Shown: positions 32,593 to 44,007 of the stretch, piece by piece | Layout: every line of letters begins with the position of its first letter | How positions within the stretch are numbered: the stretch's first letter is position 1 | Assembly: GCF_902167145.1 (NCBI RefSeq) | Contig: NC_050105.1 | Coordinates: 136,881,988 to 136,945,987, forward strand | Length of the DNA stretch: 64,000 bases | From: Zea mays | Taxonomy: Eukaryota; Streptophyta; Magnoliopsida; Poales; Poaceae | Reading direction: 5' to 3' | Notes under the pieces: model-generated | What the model was told of the DNA's origin: nothing | Database searches by the model: none | The model's input: only the letters and a program-made list of their open reading frames with translations | Made by a program: the position numbers and the translations under genes

Positions 32593-34185
32593 TAGGCATT
32601 TTGGTTGAACCACACCGAGTCAACAGGTCCCAGTCACGGCGCTGTTACACCGTTTCCTCCGTCAGCCAGCCACCTCTCCCACGTTTCCTGTTTCTAAAAC
32701 CGTAGTCGCGCAATCAACGGAGGCAAACCAGCGCCGATAGGAAGAAAACCCCAGCCGCGTAGATTTTCCTTTCGTCGGAGGCGACTCCCCAGGCGATTTC
32801 CGCGCTTCCAAACTAGCGCAACACCAATCCACCGCCGCTCCAATCCAGCGCCCTTCCATTCCAGCTTACATCCTTCAATCTCCCAGCATTGGAGCCCGAT
32901 TCAAGAAGTTCCAGGTAATCCAACATTGAAATACACCGAGTTTGTCGTCGATTTTTTGAAGCATTTCGGTCGATTGAAGTGGATTTGATTGTAACCCTTA
33001 TTCTCCAGCTAAATGTGTGATTTGTATCCGTTTAGACATCACTCTAATCGGGTCATTGCATCGCGCATTGCATCTCTTTTTTGTTTAGGAGCCCCGATAT
33101 TAGAGCATATGTATTTATTCTATATCCCCACTATCGCCCGACATTCATAGATCTAGACAAAGGCTGTGGATTAGGTATTTACTGATGAGTTAGCAGAGAG
33201 TACTCTTATACAACCCAAGTAACACATATATGCTTTTTGTATGTAATATATATGCATATCTTCAGTACTGTTTATGCACATTCACTTGAGTCATTTGTTT
33301 ACACATTTGTTTTATTATATATGCATATAGTCAGTACTCTTTATGCACATTTACTTTAATGATTTGTTTTCACATCTATTTTATTATCAAATATGCATAT
33401 TTGTATTTAATATATATGCATATCCTCAGTACTGTTTATGCACATTCACTTGAGTCATTTGTTTACACATTTGTTTTATTATATATGCATATAGTCAGTA
33501 TTCATTATGCACATTTACTCTAATGATTTGTTTTCACATCTATTTTTATTATCTAATATGCTTATTGTATTTCATATATATGCATATCCTCAGTACTGTT
33601 TATGCCCATTCAATTAAATCATTTGTGTACACATCTGTTTTATTATATATAAAATATACTCATTGGATTTGATATATATGCATATTGGCAGTAATGTGTA
33701 TGCTCATTCATACAGAAGTTTATGAACATTTCGCAATATAATAAGCATATTTGCATTGTTCTATTTACTTGAATAATTAGTTTACACTCCTGTTCATTAT
33801 ATATAAATACATACAGATACTGTTATTTAAGCAAATGTTATTTAAATATTCATGTTATTTGAGCTAAATGTTTTTATTATTATGAACCAGTTATTAAAAT
33901 ATGTTGTATAGTTAGTTGATGCAAAAAGGCTCTTATTTTATCCTGATCCATTTACAATTATATGAAATATTAAATCAATCTTTATGCTTGTATATAACCA
34001 TTGTTCATTAAATGCTATCGCATAAATGTAAAAGGTAGTTTAAGTTATGTAATTCCACTTAGCATTATATAGTATGCATTTCAGATAGTTATAGTAAAAA
34101 TTAGTTCTTTTTGGCATATATTCATGCATAAATCAATGTATTTAAAAACAACTTCTTTTTCTACAGATTTATTCAGTATTTAATC
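32593..34185 (+). other. 5' leader exon and first intron of the Ulp1 gene
   Basis: A GC-richer stretch (32600-32913) that likely includes promoter and leader exon, with a donor at 32914 (ttccag|gtaatcc). Then an AT-rich intron to the acceptor at 34165-34166 (ttctacag). The intron holds a 164-bp tandem repeat. No ORF of its own. Confidence 0.5.
33246..33720 (+). repeat. 164-bp tandem repeat in MULE intron
   Basis: The anchor atatatatgcatatcYtcagtactg recurs at 33246, 33410 and 33574 with a strict 164-bp period, and a shortened copy follows near 33672. Each unit is made of two related ~80-bp halves (ttatgcacattYact...gatttgttttcacat and ...catttgtttacacat). Confidence 0.9.
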
Positions 34186-37100
34186 ATGAAGTCTGTTGAT
34201 CGCCCGCCCAGTAATCCAAAAAGATTAACCATTGAATCCAGTCAGGAGGTTTTTTCAATTGACATTTCCAGACGTACAAGATCCAGCAGCTCAGCTCACC
34301 AAGATGATATTCCACAAAATCAGGAGCAGAATGAGCCACAGCCAGCCCCAATCCATCGTTTTCGCAGAAAGGCTTTAGCTTGTCGTTTAAAAAGAAAACC
34401 TCCTGCTCCATCCACACTGTCCGACGACGATTTCATGGATGCTCCATCGTTGAAGCGCCAATTCAGATCTGCCTAACCTTCTCCTTCAGAACAAATCAGT
34501 ACAAAGAAGTTAAAAGTACCTTCTCCTCAAGTTCCTACCGTGAAAAGAAGTCCAAAGTCTAATATCATTACAAAAAAACTCTCCTAAACAGAAGACTCCT
34601 AGAAAATCACAGGTAACATGTATATATTTATGTTTATTCATGTGTTAATTTTGGTGCCCAATCAAGTTTGTATTTTCCCCCACTTTAAATTTATGTATAT
34701 TATTATCAACAAATATGGTGTTTACTTTTTTATTGTTGTAGACTAGTTATTTACAAGCCTGTAATAATTATCCCTTGTATGTAAATATTGTATCATTAGT
34801 TCTAACTATATATATACTTTGTGTATTAATGCATATTCATTTATGCTTCCAGAAATTGAATATCCGCTGCATTCCCTATGATGTTATTGTATCATCTTGG
34901 ATAATGAGCGATCGGCAGCGCGATGCTGTCGCTAGGTTGGGATTTTCTAGTATATTTGATTTGCGAACTGATGCCTTAGAGAGCAGATCACTCATTAGGT
35001 GGTTGATGGATAAATTGGACCCACATGACATGACCATACGCCCAGGGGCTGGCAAGGAACTGAAGATAACAAAAGATACGGTTCATCTGATTTTGGGTTT
35101 GCCATGTGCTGGAGGAGGCAGGGAGTTTACTGATTGGTACGGTGAAGTGGATGCTGCTGCAAAACTGAGACGTGATCTCAATGTTGGTAAAGAAGAATTT
35201 GATGTTGTCAAGCTTCAAGACAAGATAGTGCTTGGCAACGATGATGAGCTATCAATTAGATGTTTTTTTTCTGATTCTATTCAATCGACTTCTTTTTCCT
35301 TCTGCTTCTTGGGGCATTACAAACAATGAGGTACTTATGACTTCAAACATGGCCCGAATGTCTGATATTGACTGGTGTCAACTAGTTTACACGGATTTGT
35401 GTGATGCTGCCGCACGTTGGCATAAAAGGAACAAAACAAACATCACAGCAACAATATATGGATGCTCACTCATTGTTCTAGTAAGTATTTTTTTGTTTAT
35501 TGTGCATATATATGATATGCAAATATTTGTTATGTACTAATTTTATATATTTGTGCATTCCTTTTTTCAGATTTACTATCTTGATCACCTACATCACTCT
35601 GCATCTCCTGTTAACAAATATGGTACTCCACGCATTAAGTTTTTTGATAATGAGACCATAAGAGAGTTGGCTCGGGGTGACAGACGCCCCCCCGTAAAAC
35701 TGGTGAACCATTCGGATATGCAGAGGTTAGACATAAACAATTTTTGTCCTGTTATGCAGATGTTAAAATATTATTACTGCTAACTGTTCTATCTGACTTT
35801 ATACAGTTTCGTAGCCGTTCAGAAACGTGTTACGTCATTGCTCCAGAACGGCATGTTTCTGCCGTTTTCAACATATATGTGCCACGTATCAAGAATTTGA
35901 TTGGCAACAAGTTGCAATGTTTGCCCTCCCAGCAGCGGCCAATGTTTCAATCATTGTTTGATGCTCATGACAAAGAGGTGGATAAATACTGTGATTCCCT
36001 TCAGCTGAGCCATCAGATGATTGTTTCGAAGCAGATTGAACTCTCTGAAACATTTGGTGAAATGATCGATGAAGTACTGAGAGCTGCAACGTAGCGCGAT
36101 TCACAGCCAGAAGGTTTTAGTATTTATGTTTATTTTTTTAAACTAATCAAGTTCACGAATTATTTCCTGGAAAATTATATATACTTATACGATCTCAAAT
36201 AATTTATTATATGCAGTTTTGTATATACAACTTATATATTAATTTATACTCATACAAGCAGCAACATATTTTTTCAGTGTATTTCATTTTTGAAAACTGT
36301 ATTTTATTTATGCATCCTGATAGTATACTGATGTAGTTTGCAAATGTGTATGTTTAATCATTTTTTATAACGATACATTTATATTGCAGTTATATTTCAG
36401 TAACAACTACTATATTATTATATGTTCCAAATGTAGATAACCCCCCACTACCTCAATGCCTCCAACAAATGCTCCAGTATCCTCACCAACTGTTCCAACA
36501 CCTGATAAACAGCAACATGATCAGGAAAGCCATGTTCCTACTGATCATATCAAAGTATCAGATGATGTAAGTTTTCTCATACAAACTATATATACAATGC
36601 ATATATTATATTTTGCATACAAGTTACTGTTTACTCAAATCTCAGTTGTTTCCATTACAGATTGTCAGTGGGAACGTCTGCAAAAAAAATGAAGTTATGG
36701 ATGCCCCTATTTTTGACAAGACTCCAAAATCAAATGTTTGACTTCCTTATATCACAATTATTATTATTTCATTTACAATGTATGCAAGTAACATTAATAT
36801 ATATGCATGCTTTATTTTTTTTAAATCCCCAGGCTCCCACAACAGACAAGCCTGCTGCTCCTAAGTTAACACCAGATATAAATAGTGTAAGTATTTACAC
36901 CTTCATCATATTATGCTAATATTAATTATAACCTATGTTTCATTACGTTTATATTAATAAATTTATTGGTTACAGGAAGGACAAAAATCTGTTACACATG
37001 ATACTCCTGTATCTGGTGCACCTCAGTTCGATAAAACCCCACTGACAGATGTAAGACATGTTGTCATTCTCATTTTTTTTCTATTTATACACTAAGACAT

Positions 37101-38458
37101 ACATATTTATGCAACTGTTTACTAACATATATTCATATATTAGGCAACTACTGACCTAGTTGCAAAGGATAGTTCCTGTAAAGCTGCAGTCGCTGAACAT
37201 CCCCACATGTCACGTGAAGACTGTGCTCGCAACCTAGTTAAGTTCATTTTGTCAGGAAAACTAGATCCGAGCATGTATGTATTAGTTATTCAAATTCCAA
37301 TTAAGTATAATTAGATGAATTGTAATCAAAGTTTTTTTCCCAGGTCTATCATTAATTTTGGAGGATTTGGAGGGTCTGTCCTTGATGTTGTCCAGTCGTT
37401 TGGTCCCAACAAATGTCTTGAGAATACTTTCATGCAGGGATTTATCGACTGTATTCGTGAGGATGATGTATTATACAATCCAGATTCTGTAATCAACACT
37501 CTAATACTGAATGTCAATGTTGGGGTAATTTTTTCTCCACAACTTTGTATCTTATTGCAACACTTACTGTATAAATATATAATACTAATCAATTTATTTT
37601 TTTTGTCCAGATCGTTTTGAATATCGAGGAGTTTGAACAGCACAGTTCAAATCCACAGCCCTTCTCAACATCACTTCTTAAAGAACAACTTGAATCGACG
37701 CTTCCTTCAGATGAAGTTCTGAACCAGATTAAATTGGTGAGCTCTAATCAGTTTCATTTGTAACAATGTTATAATGTTCTTTTGGTCATTAGTTTTATGT
37801 TGTATTAGTTTTAATTTTTCATATGCATAGTATAAATCATTCATAAATTTACATATATATTTAACAGATCCTGGTTCCTATGCTACGCCGAAGCCACTGG
37901 ACCCTTTATGCAATCAACTTTGAACGTCGTCGAATAGACATCTTAGATTCAAATCCTTATGGTACATTGCTTGGAGGCACTACATGGAAACAAATCCATA
38001 ATGATCAAATGATGATAAATGGAACGAAGATACCTTGGTCCAGATTAATAATGAGAAGACTTAGCATTGCCTTACATGAAGCTCGACCTGAGTCAACTAT
38101 ACCAAAGTTTGGCAACTACAAGATTGGGCTCCTTCCCAATTGTCCAACCATGACACCAGGGTCAAATGATTGTGGTTTTTTTGTCGCAAACTTCCTTCGC
38201 TACTACGATTTTGATGATGGCGACTTATCAGAATTTTATACTCCGGTATGTTACTAAATTAGTCTTCTAATCTTGCATATATTACTCCTTCAGATTTAAT
38301 CCTAGCATTAATTTGATATTATGGCTATTTCAGGATGAACCATTGGACCAACGTGCCTTTGTTCTGCATTACCTTACCTTTCATCGCAACAACAGGGTTG
38401 CCCCCTTCCTGCAGAACTGCTGCCTTTCAAGTATGCTCCAAGGAGACGCCGCTGTTTG
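34186..38458 (+). pseudogene. MULE-borne Ulp1-family cysteine protease gene, multi-exon, with lesions
   Basis: ATG at 34186 (MKSVDRPPSNPKRL, basic N-terminus). Exons inferred from GT-AG sites and phase: 34167-34611, 34853-35480, 35571-~35726, ~35813-36110, 36437-36568, 36661-35 area (36661-36735), 36833-36886, 36976-37050, 37144-37274, 37344-37524, 37611-37736, 37868-38245, 38334-38458. The middle exons hold a conserved plant region (MSDRQRDAVARLGF ... ILGLPCAGGGREF) seen in Ulp1-bearing MULEs. The C-terminus is the Ulp1 protease domain. Lesions: in-frame TAA at 34474-34476, a frameshift near 34590, an extra T in a T8 run at 35263-35270, and TAG at 36092-36094. From 36661 on, all exons join in phase without stops. 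It might process SUMO-like conjugates; substrate unknown. Confidence 0.75.
37868..38245 (+). CDS. Ulp1 catalytic exon (C48-type peptidase)
   Basis: 126 codons, phase 0 at both ends. The catalytic triad is visible: His in MLRRSHWTLYAINF, Asp in RRIDILDSNPYG, Cys in GSNDCGFFVANFLRYY. The oxyanion position six residues before Cys, normally Gln, is Thr here (TPGSNDCG). Followed by intron donor gtatgt and the last exon (38334-38458), which ends at TGA. Confidence 0.85.
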
Positions 38459-39200
38459 AAAGCCAAGACCTAGATAGCATAGCTGAACATGATTCCCTGT
38501 GGGATCCACAAAACTGTTTATGTTACTTGTTAAGTCCATTATGTCAGGCCTCTGATCATGTGTTTGATACTCCGTGTGCCACTTATGTTCAATGTGTCTA
38601 ATGTCTATGCTACTTCGCATCAGTTTTTATTTGAAGTGTGTCAAACATAAGTGTTACCAGAATGTCTATTTATGTTATCTGTTAAGAAATTCTATGCTGT
38701 TTCATCTCCAGTTTGTGAGATGGTTAATCGTTTTGCTTCCAATGTTTGGCTTAGTTGTATTATCATATTGTTTCAATATTCAAGTTTTATGCATAATATA
38801 TACTTCCTTATTTTATATACACTAGGTTCATCTTTTATACATTTTCCATGCTAATTATGCTAATTGTGACAAGTGGTTATGCTATATCCTGTTTGGTGTA
38901 TTTGAAGTGCGAAACCGACGTATGTACTCTCATTTGATTAGTATTGTTAAGTATATACAGTTTTATATACCATTTATGTCCAGACCTTCCGATTGCTAAA
39001 CGTTCAATGCCAATTTGTTGTACATATTCAGTTACATAATTTGTGTAATTGTCTATATTTACGCAACATTTTATAGTTTTATATCAACGCATTATATAAC
39101 ATTGTCATGCAAACTATTTAATTTCCAACAAAATAAAGCATAAGTCATTGTGCTATTACAAGTTTCTACTAAATCGACCACTCTTTAGTCACACTTCAAA
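38459..39200. other. Spacer between convergent MULE genes
   Basis: AT-rich 3' untranslated DNA of both genes. Nothing coding seen. A short motif tttatgtta(c/t)(c/t)tgttaag recurs at about 38517 and 38671. Confidence 0.6.
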
Positions 39201-42200
39201 TTATTCACCCAAATCCATATGCTCATCGGCTTCTTCATTTTCCACTTCTTCATCAATACGATGTTTTTTTGCAGTCGATGTTTCATTCCACCGTGGAGCA
39301 GTTGTTTTATTGTTTAGTCTTGATCCGGCTGGCCGTCCTCTCTTTCGATTAGACAGTTTTGCTAGCCTTGCCCTGTTCTCTTCCACAGACAAACATGTTC
39401 TGTTGTTATGCCCATCTGCTATTCCACACAAATGGCATCTCCTATTCTTCTTTTTCTCTCCTTTCGCACCTAGTCTCATAATCCTACCTTCTGAATTTTT
39501 GATTGTCCGTCCTTTTGGTCTTGCACGATCCGGCATACTCAGATTTATAACATCCACATTAAAATTCAACCTCTGCATAATAATAGAAGTTACTATTTAG
39601 TATACGCATATTTACATATATTTATACCAATCAGTAAACTCATTTATCAATGCTCACCTTTTTAGCTTCTGAGGATGCAGCAATATGTTCCATTTGTTCA
39701 TGTGCTACGTGACACGGAGAACTTGTATCACCAACCTCATGTGAAATTCTCATGTTGTCCTCCTTTAGAGCCCAACCCAAATACATCAACATTTACATGA
39801 AGCATAAATATATATTTTTATTTTAGATAAATGAACAATATTATTTTAATATGTACCTGGTTACCAGTTGTTATTATTGTTAACGCATGTTCACATCCAG
39901 TCCTGGTGTTATGCGAATCCTACAAAATATTATTTGCTTATTACATTGATTTTATATATTCATTATGTACAATACTTCATGCAAGCTTATATATCTATCT
40001 TTTACATACCTTATTATGACATGTAATTGTATTGTCATCTTCCATCCCATCGCCAGCATTATTTTTATTCAACTCTTCTTCCTGGTACAAAATAACATGT
40101 TACTATGCATAATTTATGTTACAAATAGTATAACACTAAAAACATCTGGAATATTATTACCTTGTCTTCCTCATCATCACTAATATCTGTTGACTCATTA
40201 CATCCAATATCTGGCTCTAATCGGCTTAGAACGACATCGAGCTCATCCAACACATCCATCGCCTTATCGTACCTTGCTTTTGACATACACGCCTGGCGAA
40301 CTACTTTCATTGTTTTCGTTAACAACATTTTCTGTCTGTATGATTTAGTAACTTCATCCTTCCCCCTGAAGCTCTTATCAATTCTTTCAAACAGAACATC
40401 TTTTCTTGATGAGACAGTGTACCTTTGCAATATATACTTTGAAGGTATCTTTTCAACTTGAAGATGCATGAAGGCTCTTAAAAGATGAACACACAATAGA
40501 CCTGAAAACATGAAAACGAACCATTATTTCAAAGATATACATTAATTTGTACTACAATCCTCAAATTCTTTAGTATGCAAATTTTTTATGCTAATCAACA
40601 TAATACGTACAAACCTGTATGTATTCACTGTTTGCACTCACATGTATACTCCCCAGCTTCTATGTCTGCTGTTATCTTGAATTGATGTTGTCCCCACACA
40701 ATTTTATTAGACCGTTTTGTATGCTGTACGATCCATTCATTATCACATTCGTCTGGGTCCTTTAATATTTTGTATGCAGTGGCGTATTTCATTGATTCCT
40801 CAAATCTATTCATAACAGCTCTGGTGTATGCTCTAGAGACTCTCACTTCGAACCTATATAATGTATCTGTTGTCCTTGGTGCCTATAACACATTATTATC
40901 ATAATTAAACAAATTATTTACATAAATGTATGCAAAACGTTATTGCTAACAAGCACGACATACCTTGCTCACCAATGCCTCCTTTGATTCTTTCATTTTC
41001 CTGCTGTGCAACATTTTCATCATTTGTTTAGCGAACTCATGCAGTGGGGTGTTCGCATCTACATGTGATTGCTTCACTAATCTGTTCATGCTCTCACTTC
41101 GTTGTGTAGATACCATTACCCCACAGTAGTCATTTTAAAAAAATGCAGGTATCCATTCTTTTCTTATTTCATATAATTTGCGTAGAGTCATATCTTCATG
41201 AAGATTGAACTCATTTAGCATCATTTCCCAGGCACATTCAAACTCATGAGGAGTTAATGGATGATGTATAATAGACTGGAATGTTGTTTTAAAATCCTTA
41301 ACAGCAAACCTAGCATATATCTCATTTAGGAATGGCATAAATCTGTTCTGTACATGCCATAAGCACAGTCTGTGAACTGTTTTTGGAAATATAGTTCTTA
41401 GAGCAATTGGCATTGCAGGATCTTGATCTGCAATTGCTCACAGATTATTCAGTTATTTTCACAATAAATTAATTCACTGTTTTGCATAACAAATTTATAT
41501 ATCACATACCTGTAAGCATAACTCTTGGACCCTCGCATCCCATACATGTTTTGAATGAATTGAAAGCCCATTCAAAAGTATGTACAGTTTCATCTCCCAA
41601 CAAAACAAATCCAAACACTGTACACTGCAGATGGCTGTTAGCTCCAACAAACATGCCCAGTGGTTTATCATATATATTTGTCTTGTGTGTTGTATCAAAT
41701 GTCACAGCATCACCATAATCTGCGTATTCCCCCTGCATAATTGCGTGTGACCAAACAATACTCACTATTTTCCCATCATTGTCTAGCTGGAAATCACAAA
41801 AAAAATTGTGGATTCTGTTTCTTGCATTCTCTAAAGAAAGCCAAAAGTTTGGCTACATCATTTGTGCAGTTTTCTCTTCTCCTGGCTGCCCTCCTACATT
41901 TGTTTGCACAAAAAATTATTACACACACATTTACTATAGTAATATTCATGGCTCTTGATATATACACATGTAACAAAAAAGTATTGCTTACATGTTTTTC
42001 AGATCTTGAGCAGTTACCGGTACGTTCTCCGGCCCATCATGCATTTCTGATATAAAATCAACTATGCAATGCTGCGGCACTCGGCTATCATGCATTGCAT
42101 CCACAAAATTTATGAACTCAACATCCCTAATTTTGTTGCAACGTAAATGTTGTTTCTCTGCTTCGTCAGTTATGAACTCATGGTTATGCTCCAAGTTTAC

Positions 42201-42806
42201 CAGTTCAATTTTTGCAGCTACAACCATTTTTTTCATCATCATATATTTTTTTAATTTTATTCCAGCTTTACATTGCGTACGCCCCGATGATCTATTCCTC
42301 ATCCTAGGTGTATCATTTGATTTTGGTGCACTTTTACCTTCACGTGAACAATTTATCCACTTACTGAATGTCTTCTCTGTGGAAATCCAACTTCATATGC
42401 ATACCTTTTATAGAATTTATATGCATCATCCACATCCTTGAAAGTCATCCCTACCCTTGGCACTATAGTTGGATCAATGTTTTTTGCCTGCTATTTCATT
42501 GTCATTGTTGTTTGTACCATGGAATATGTTCACAACAATATAATCAAATCAATAATCAAATACAGCGATTGGACTTACATGTGAATGCAGTATGTGTGGC
42601 GTATCCATCTCCCTGGAGCTAATATTAGACATAGGAGGTCGAACCCTTTGTTCTCCTTCTTCCCCTATGCTCATCTCGGCGATCTCAGGACCCATTAGAG
42701 CAGGAGGTGGTGTCACCAGTGAGTTACCACCAACTCCTCCTTCTGTCTCTGGATCAAGACGAACGCCATCTCCTTCCATCGTCGGCGACTCTCCAGAGCC
42801 GGTCAT
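39201..42806 (-). pseudogene. FAR1-type MULE transposase gene, multi-exon, with lesions
   Basis: Start ATG 42806. Main exons by GT-AG sites: 42806-42579, 42490-41992, 41893-41510, 41427-40964, 40882-40615, 40501-40161, smaller ones near 40085-40019, 39920-39857 and 39757-39657, and 39575-39201. Order: acidic N-terminus, FAR1 DNA-binding domain (LEHNHEFITDEAEKQHLR), MULE DDE transposase (VTFDTTHKTN with the first Asp; QDPAMPIALRTIFP with the second; HRLCLWHV), SWIM zinc finger (CECKQ ... CVH), a zinc knuckle (CHLCGIADGHNNRTC) and an AT-hook-like KRGRPAGSR. Lesions: frameshift near 42390, an extra base in an A8/T8 run at 41799-41806, TAA at 41137-41135, TGA at 40627-40625. Related to Jittery/FAR1-type MULE transposases. 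Confidence 0.82.
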
Positions 42807-43300
42807 CTCCAACTCCGATTAGTTATGCAGGCTTAGTGGTCTTTTTTTCGAATGAAAGTAAATCTCGGATACTATAAAAGTAACCGCATCCACGTTTACA
42901 TGGTCTCCCCATTATTTCCAAAACCGTCCCGATATTATGGCGACATCATTGTCAAACTAAAATTCATAATAAAAAATTTACGTACAATGACTCAACGTTT
43001 TACGCCAAACGATATATACTGTTTATGCAACTATTATGCCGTTTCGGTTTTATGCCATATCTTTCAACATCTTATGCTTCATTTTTTTTACCTTCCACGC
43101 ATTACTTCCCATGCAAGATCCATAAATTACGCGCCCACGTATCACAGTAATCACGTTTGCATGTGGAAACTATTCCCTTTAATTCCGCGTCATTCTCTTA
43201 CCATTCAAACAACCGCGTAACGGCGCCGTCTGTCCTGCATGCCGCCTCTCAGCCCCACGTTAAACACAGGCGCGCCTGTCTCAGCGACCAGACCTCGAAA
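42807..43300 (-). other. Upstream region of the MULE transposase gene
   Basis: 5' flank and likely promoter/leader of the - strand transposase, up to the right terminal repeat. No ORF supported. The subterminal block cgcgtaacggcgccg (43214-43228) matches the left end in inverted orientation. Confidence 0.5.
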
Positions 43301-43340
43301 CTGCCCTGGGCTTTCTTTAATATCCGAAGCCCAGGGCTCC
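43301..43340 (-). repeat. Right terminal inverted repeat of the MULE
   Basis: Inverted match to 32548-32592. It is itself a strong hairpin: ccctgggctttc, an 8-10-nt loop, gaagcccaggg. Confidence 0.78.
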
Positions 43341-43351
43341 CGTTATATCTG

Positions 43352-43353
<2 letters not shown>

Positions 43354-43381
<28 letters not shown>
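43354..43381. repeat. (TA)n microsatellite, right arm
   Basis: About 14 TA units immediately outside the right MULE terminus, then gaggtggcag. Counterpart of 32452-32534. Confidence 0.95.
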
Positions 43382-43385
<4 letters not shown>

Positions 43386-43545
43386 GTGGCAGTCAGGTGC
43401 ACAAATTAAGCTATGCACATTACTGGGCTGGGCACTACACACAGCTGCTCGATCGATCGACCGATCCATGCATTGCAACTGCATGCAGCCATGCACAGTA
43501 CGGTAGCTGGATTATTAACCTTTGCACGCCCGCATCGGTCTCTCT

Positions 43546-43729
43546 CTAGAGCGACGTGAGAGCGCAGCTGCCAGTGTGGTCGCCGGCGGCGTCGGCGTCG
43601 GCGTCATCGCTGCAGGGGGAGTGCGTGTGGCGGCCCTCGTAGGTGGTGATCACCATGCGGCAGTCCTCCGACAGTCTCTCCACGCGCTTCTTCACGCGGC
43701 AGTTGCTGTGGGTGCACCGGTAGTAGCTC
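43546..43729 (-). CDS. WRKY12-like transcription factor, last exon
   Basis: Encodes the C-terminal half of a group IIc WRKY domain and the protein end. The exon begins [20 protein letters not shown] and continues with [13 protein letters not shown], giving the zinc ligands Cys-Cys (CTHSNC) and His-X-His (HTH). A short acidic/Ala tail ends CALTSL and a stop at 43546-43548. The acceptor cag at 43732-43730 falls at the conserved WRKY intron position just before SYYRC. The sequence resembles Arabidopsis WRKY12, a regulator of pith secondary wall and flowering. The WRKYGQK half is not in the window: the upstream intron runs at least to 46621, where a retroelement begins. No defect in the exon itself. 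The MULE ends about 205 bp downstream of its stop. Confidence 0.85.
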
Positions 43730-44007
43730 CTGGATGTACCCATATGCAAAGTGGTCATTTTTAAAGCCTGACCACAGCTGGCAACTGAAAACCACAAATT
43801 ATGAAGTTTAAAGCTTTGAACTAAAAAAATTGTACCAATGTAGAGCAATTAATTCGTGCTTGCTTGTATATGAATCTAGCTGCATCGTCCAGTTAAAGGA
43901 ACACCGTCACCGTACCTCCTTGGCCTCTGATGATCGAGCCAATAATTAGTAAGCACTGTCAAACTGAATATATCCATTTTTTCTGTTCAAATCTAGTGCA
44001 TGCTCCT
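43730..44007 (-). other. WRKY12-like intron, 3' part
   Basis: Intronic DNA next to the acceptor; no coding signal. It ends at the left copy of the LINE target duplication (43997-44007). Confidence 0.6.

Larger units (their letters stand above)
32548..43340. mobile_element. Autonomous-type MULE with Ulp1 protease and FAR1-type transposase genes
   Basis: About 10.8 kb bounded by inverted termini: GAGCCCTAGGCTTCC...GGAAGCCCAGGC on the left and, reading inward from the right, GAGCCCTGGGCTTC...GAAAGCCCAGGGC. Two convergent intron-containing genes lie inside: a Ulp1-family protease (+) and a MULE transposase with FAR1-type DNA-binding domain (-). Both ends sit in (TA)n tracts. The exact outer edge is uncertain, because similarity continues outward into TATATAG on both sides, so a 9-bp target duplication could not be defined. 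Both genes carry inactivating lesions, so this copy is probably dead. Confidence 0.85.
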
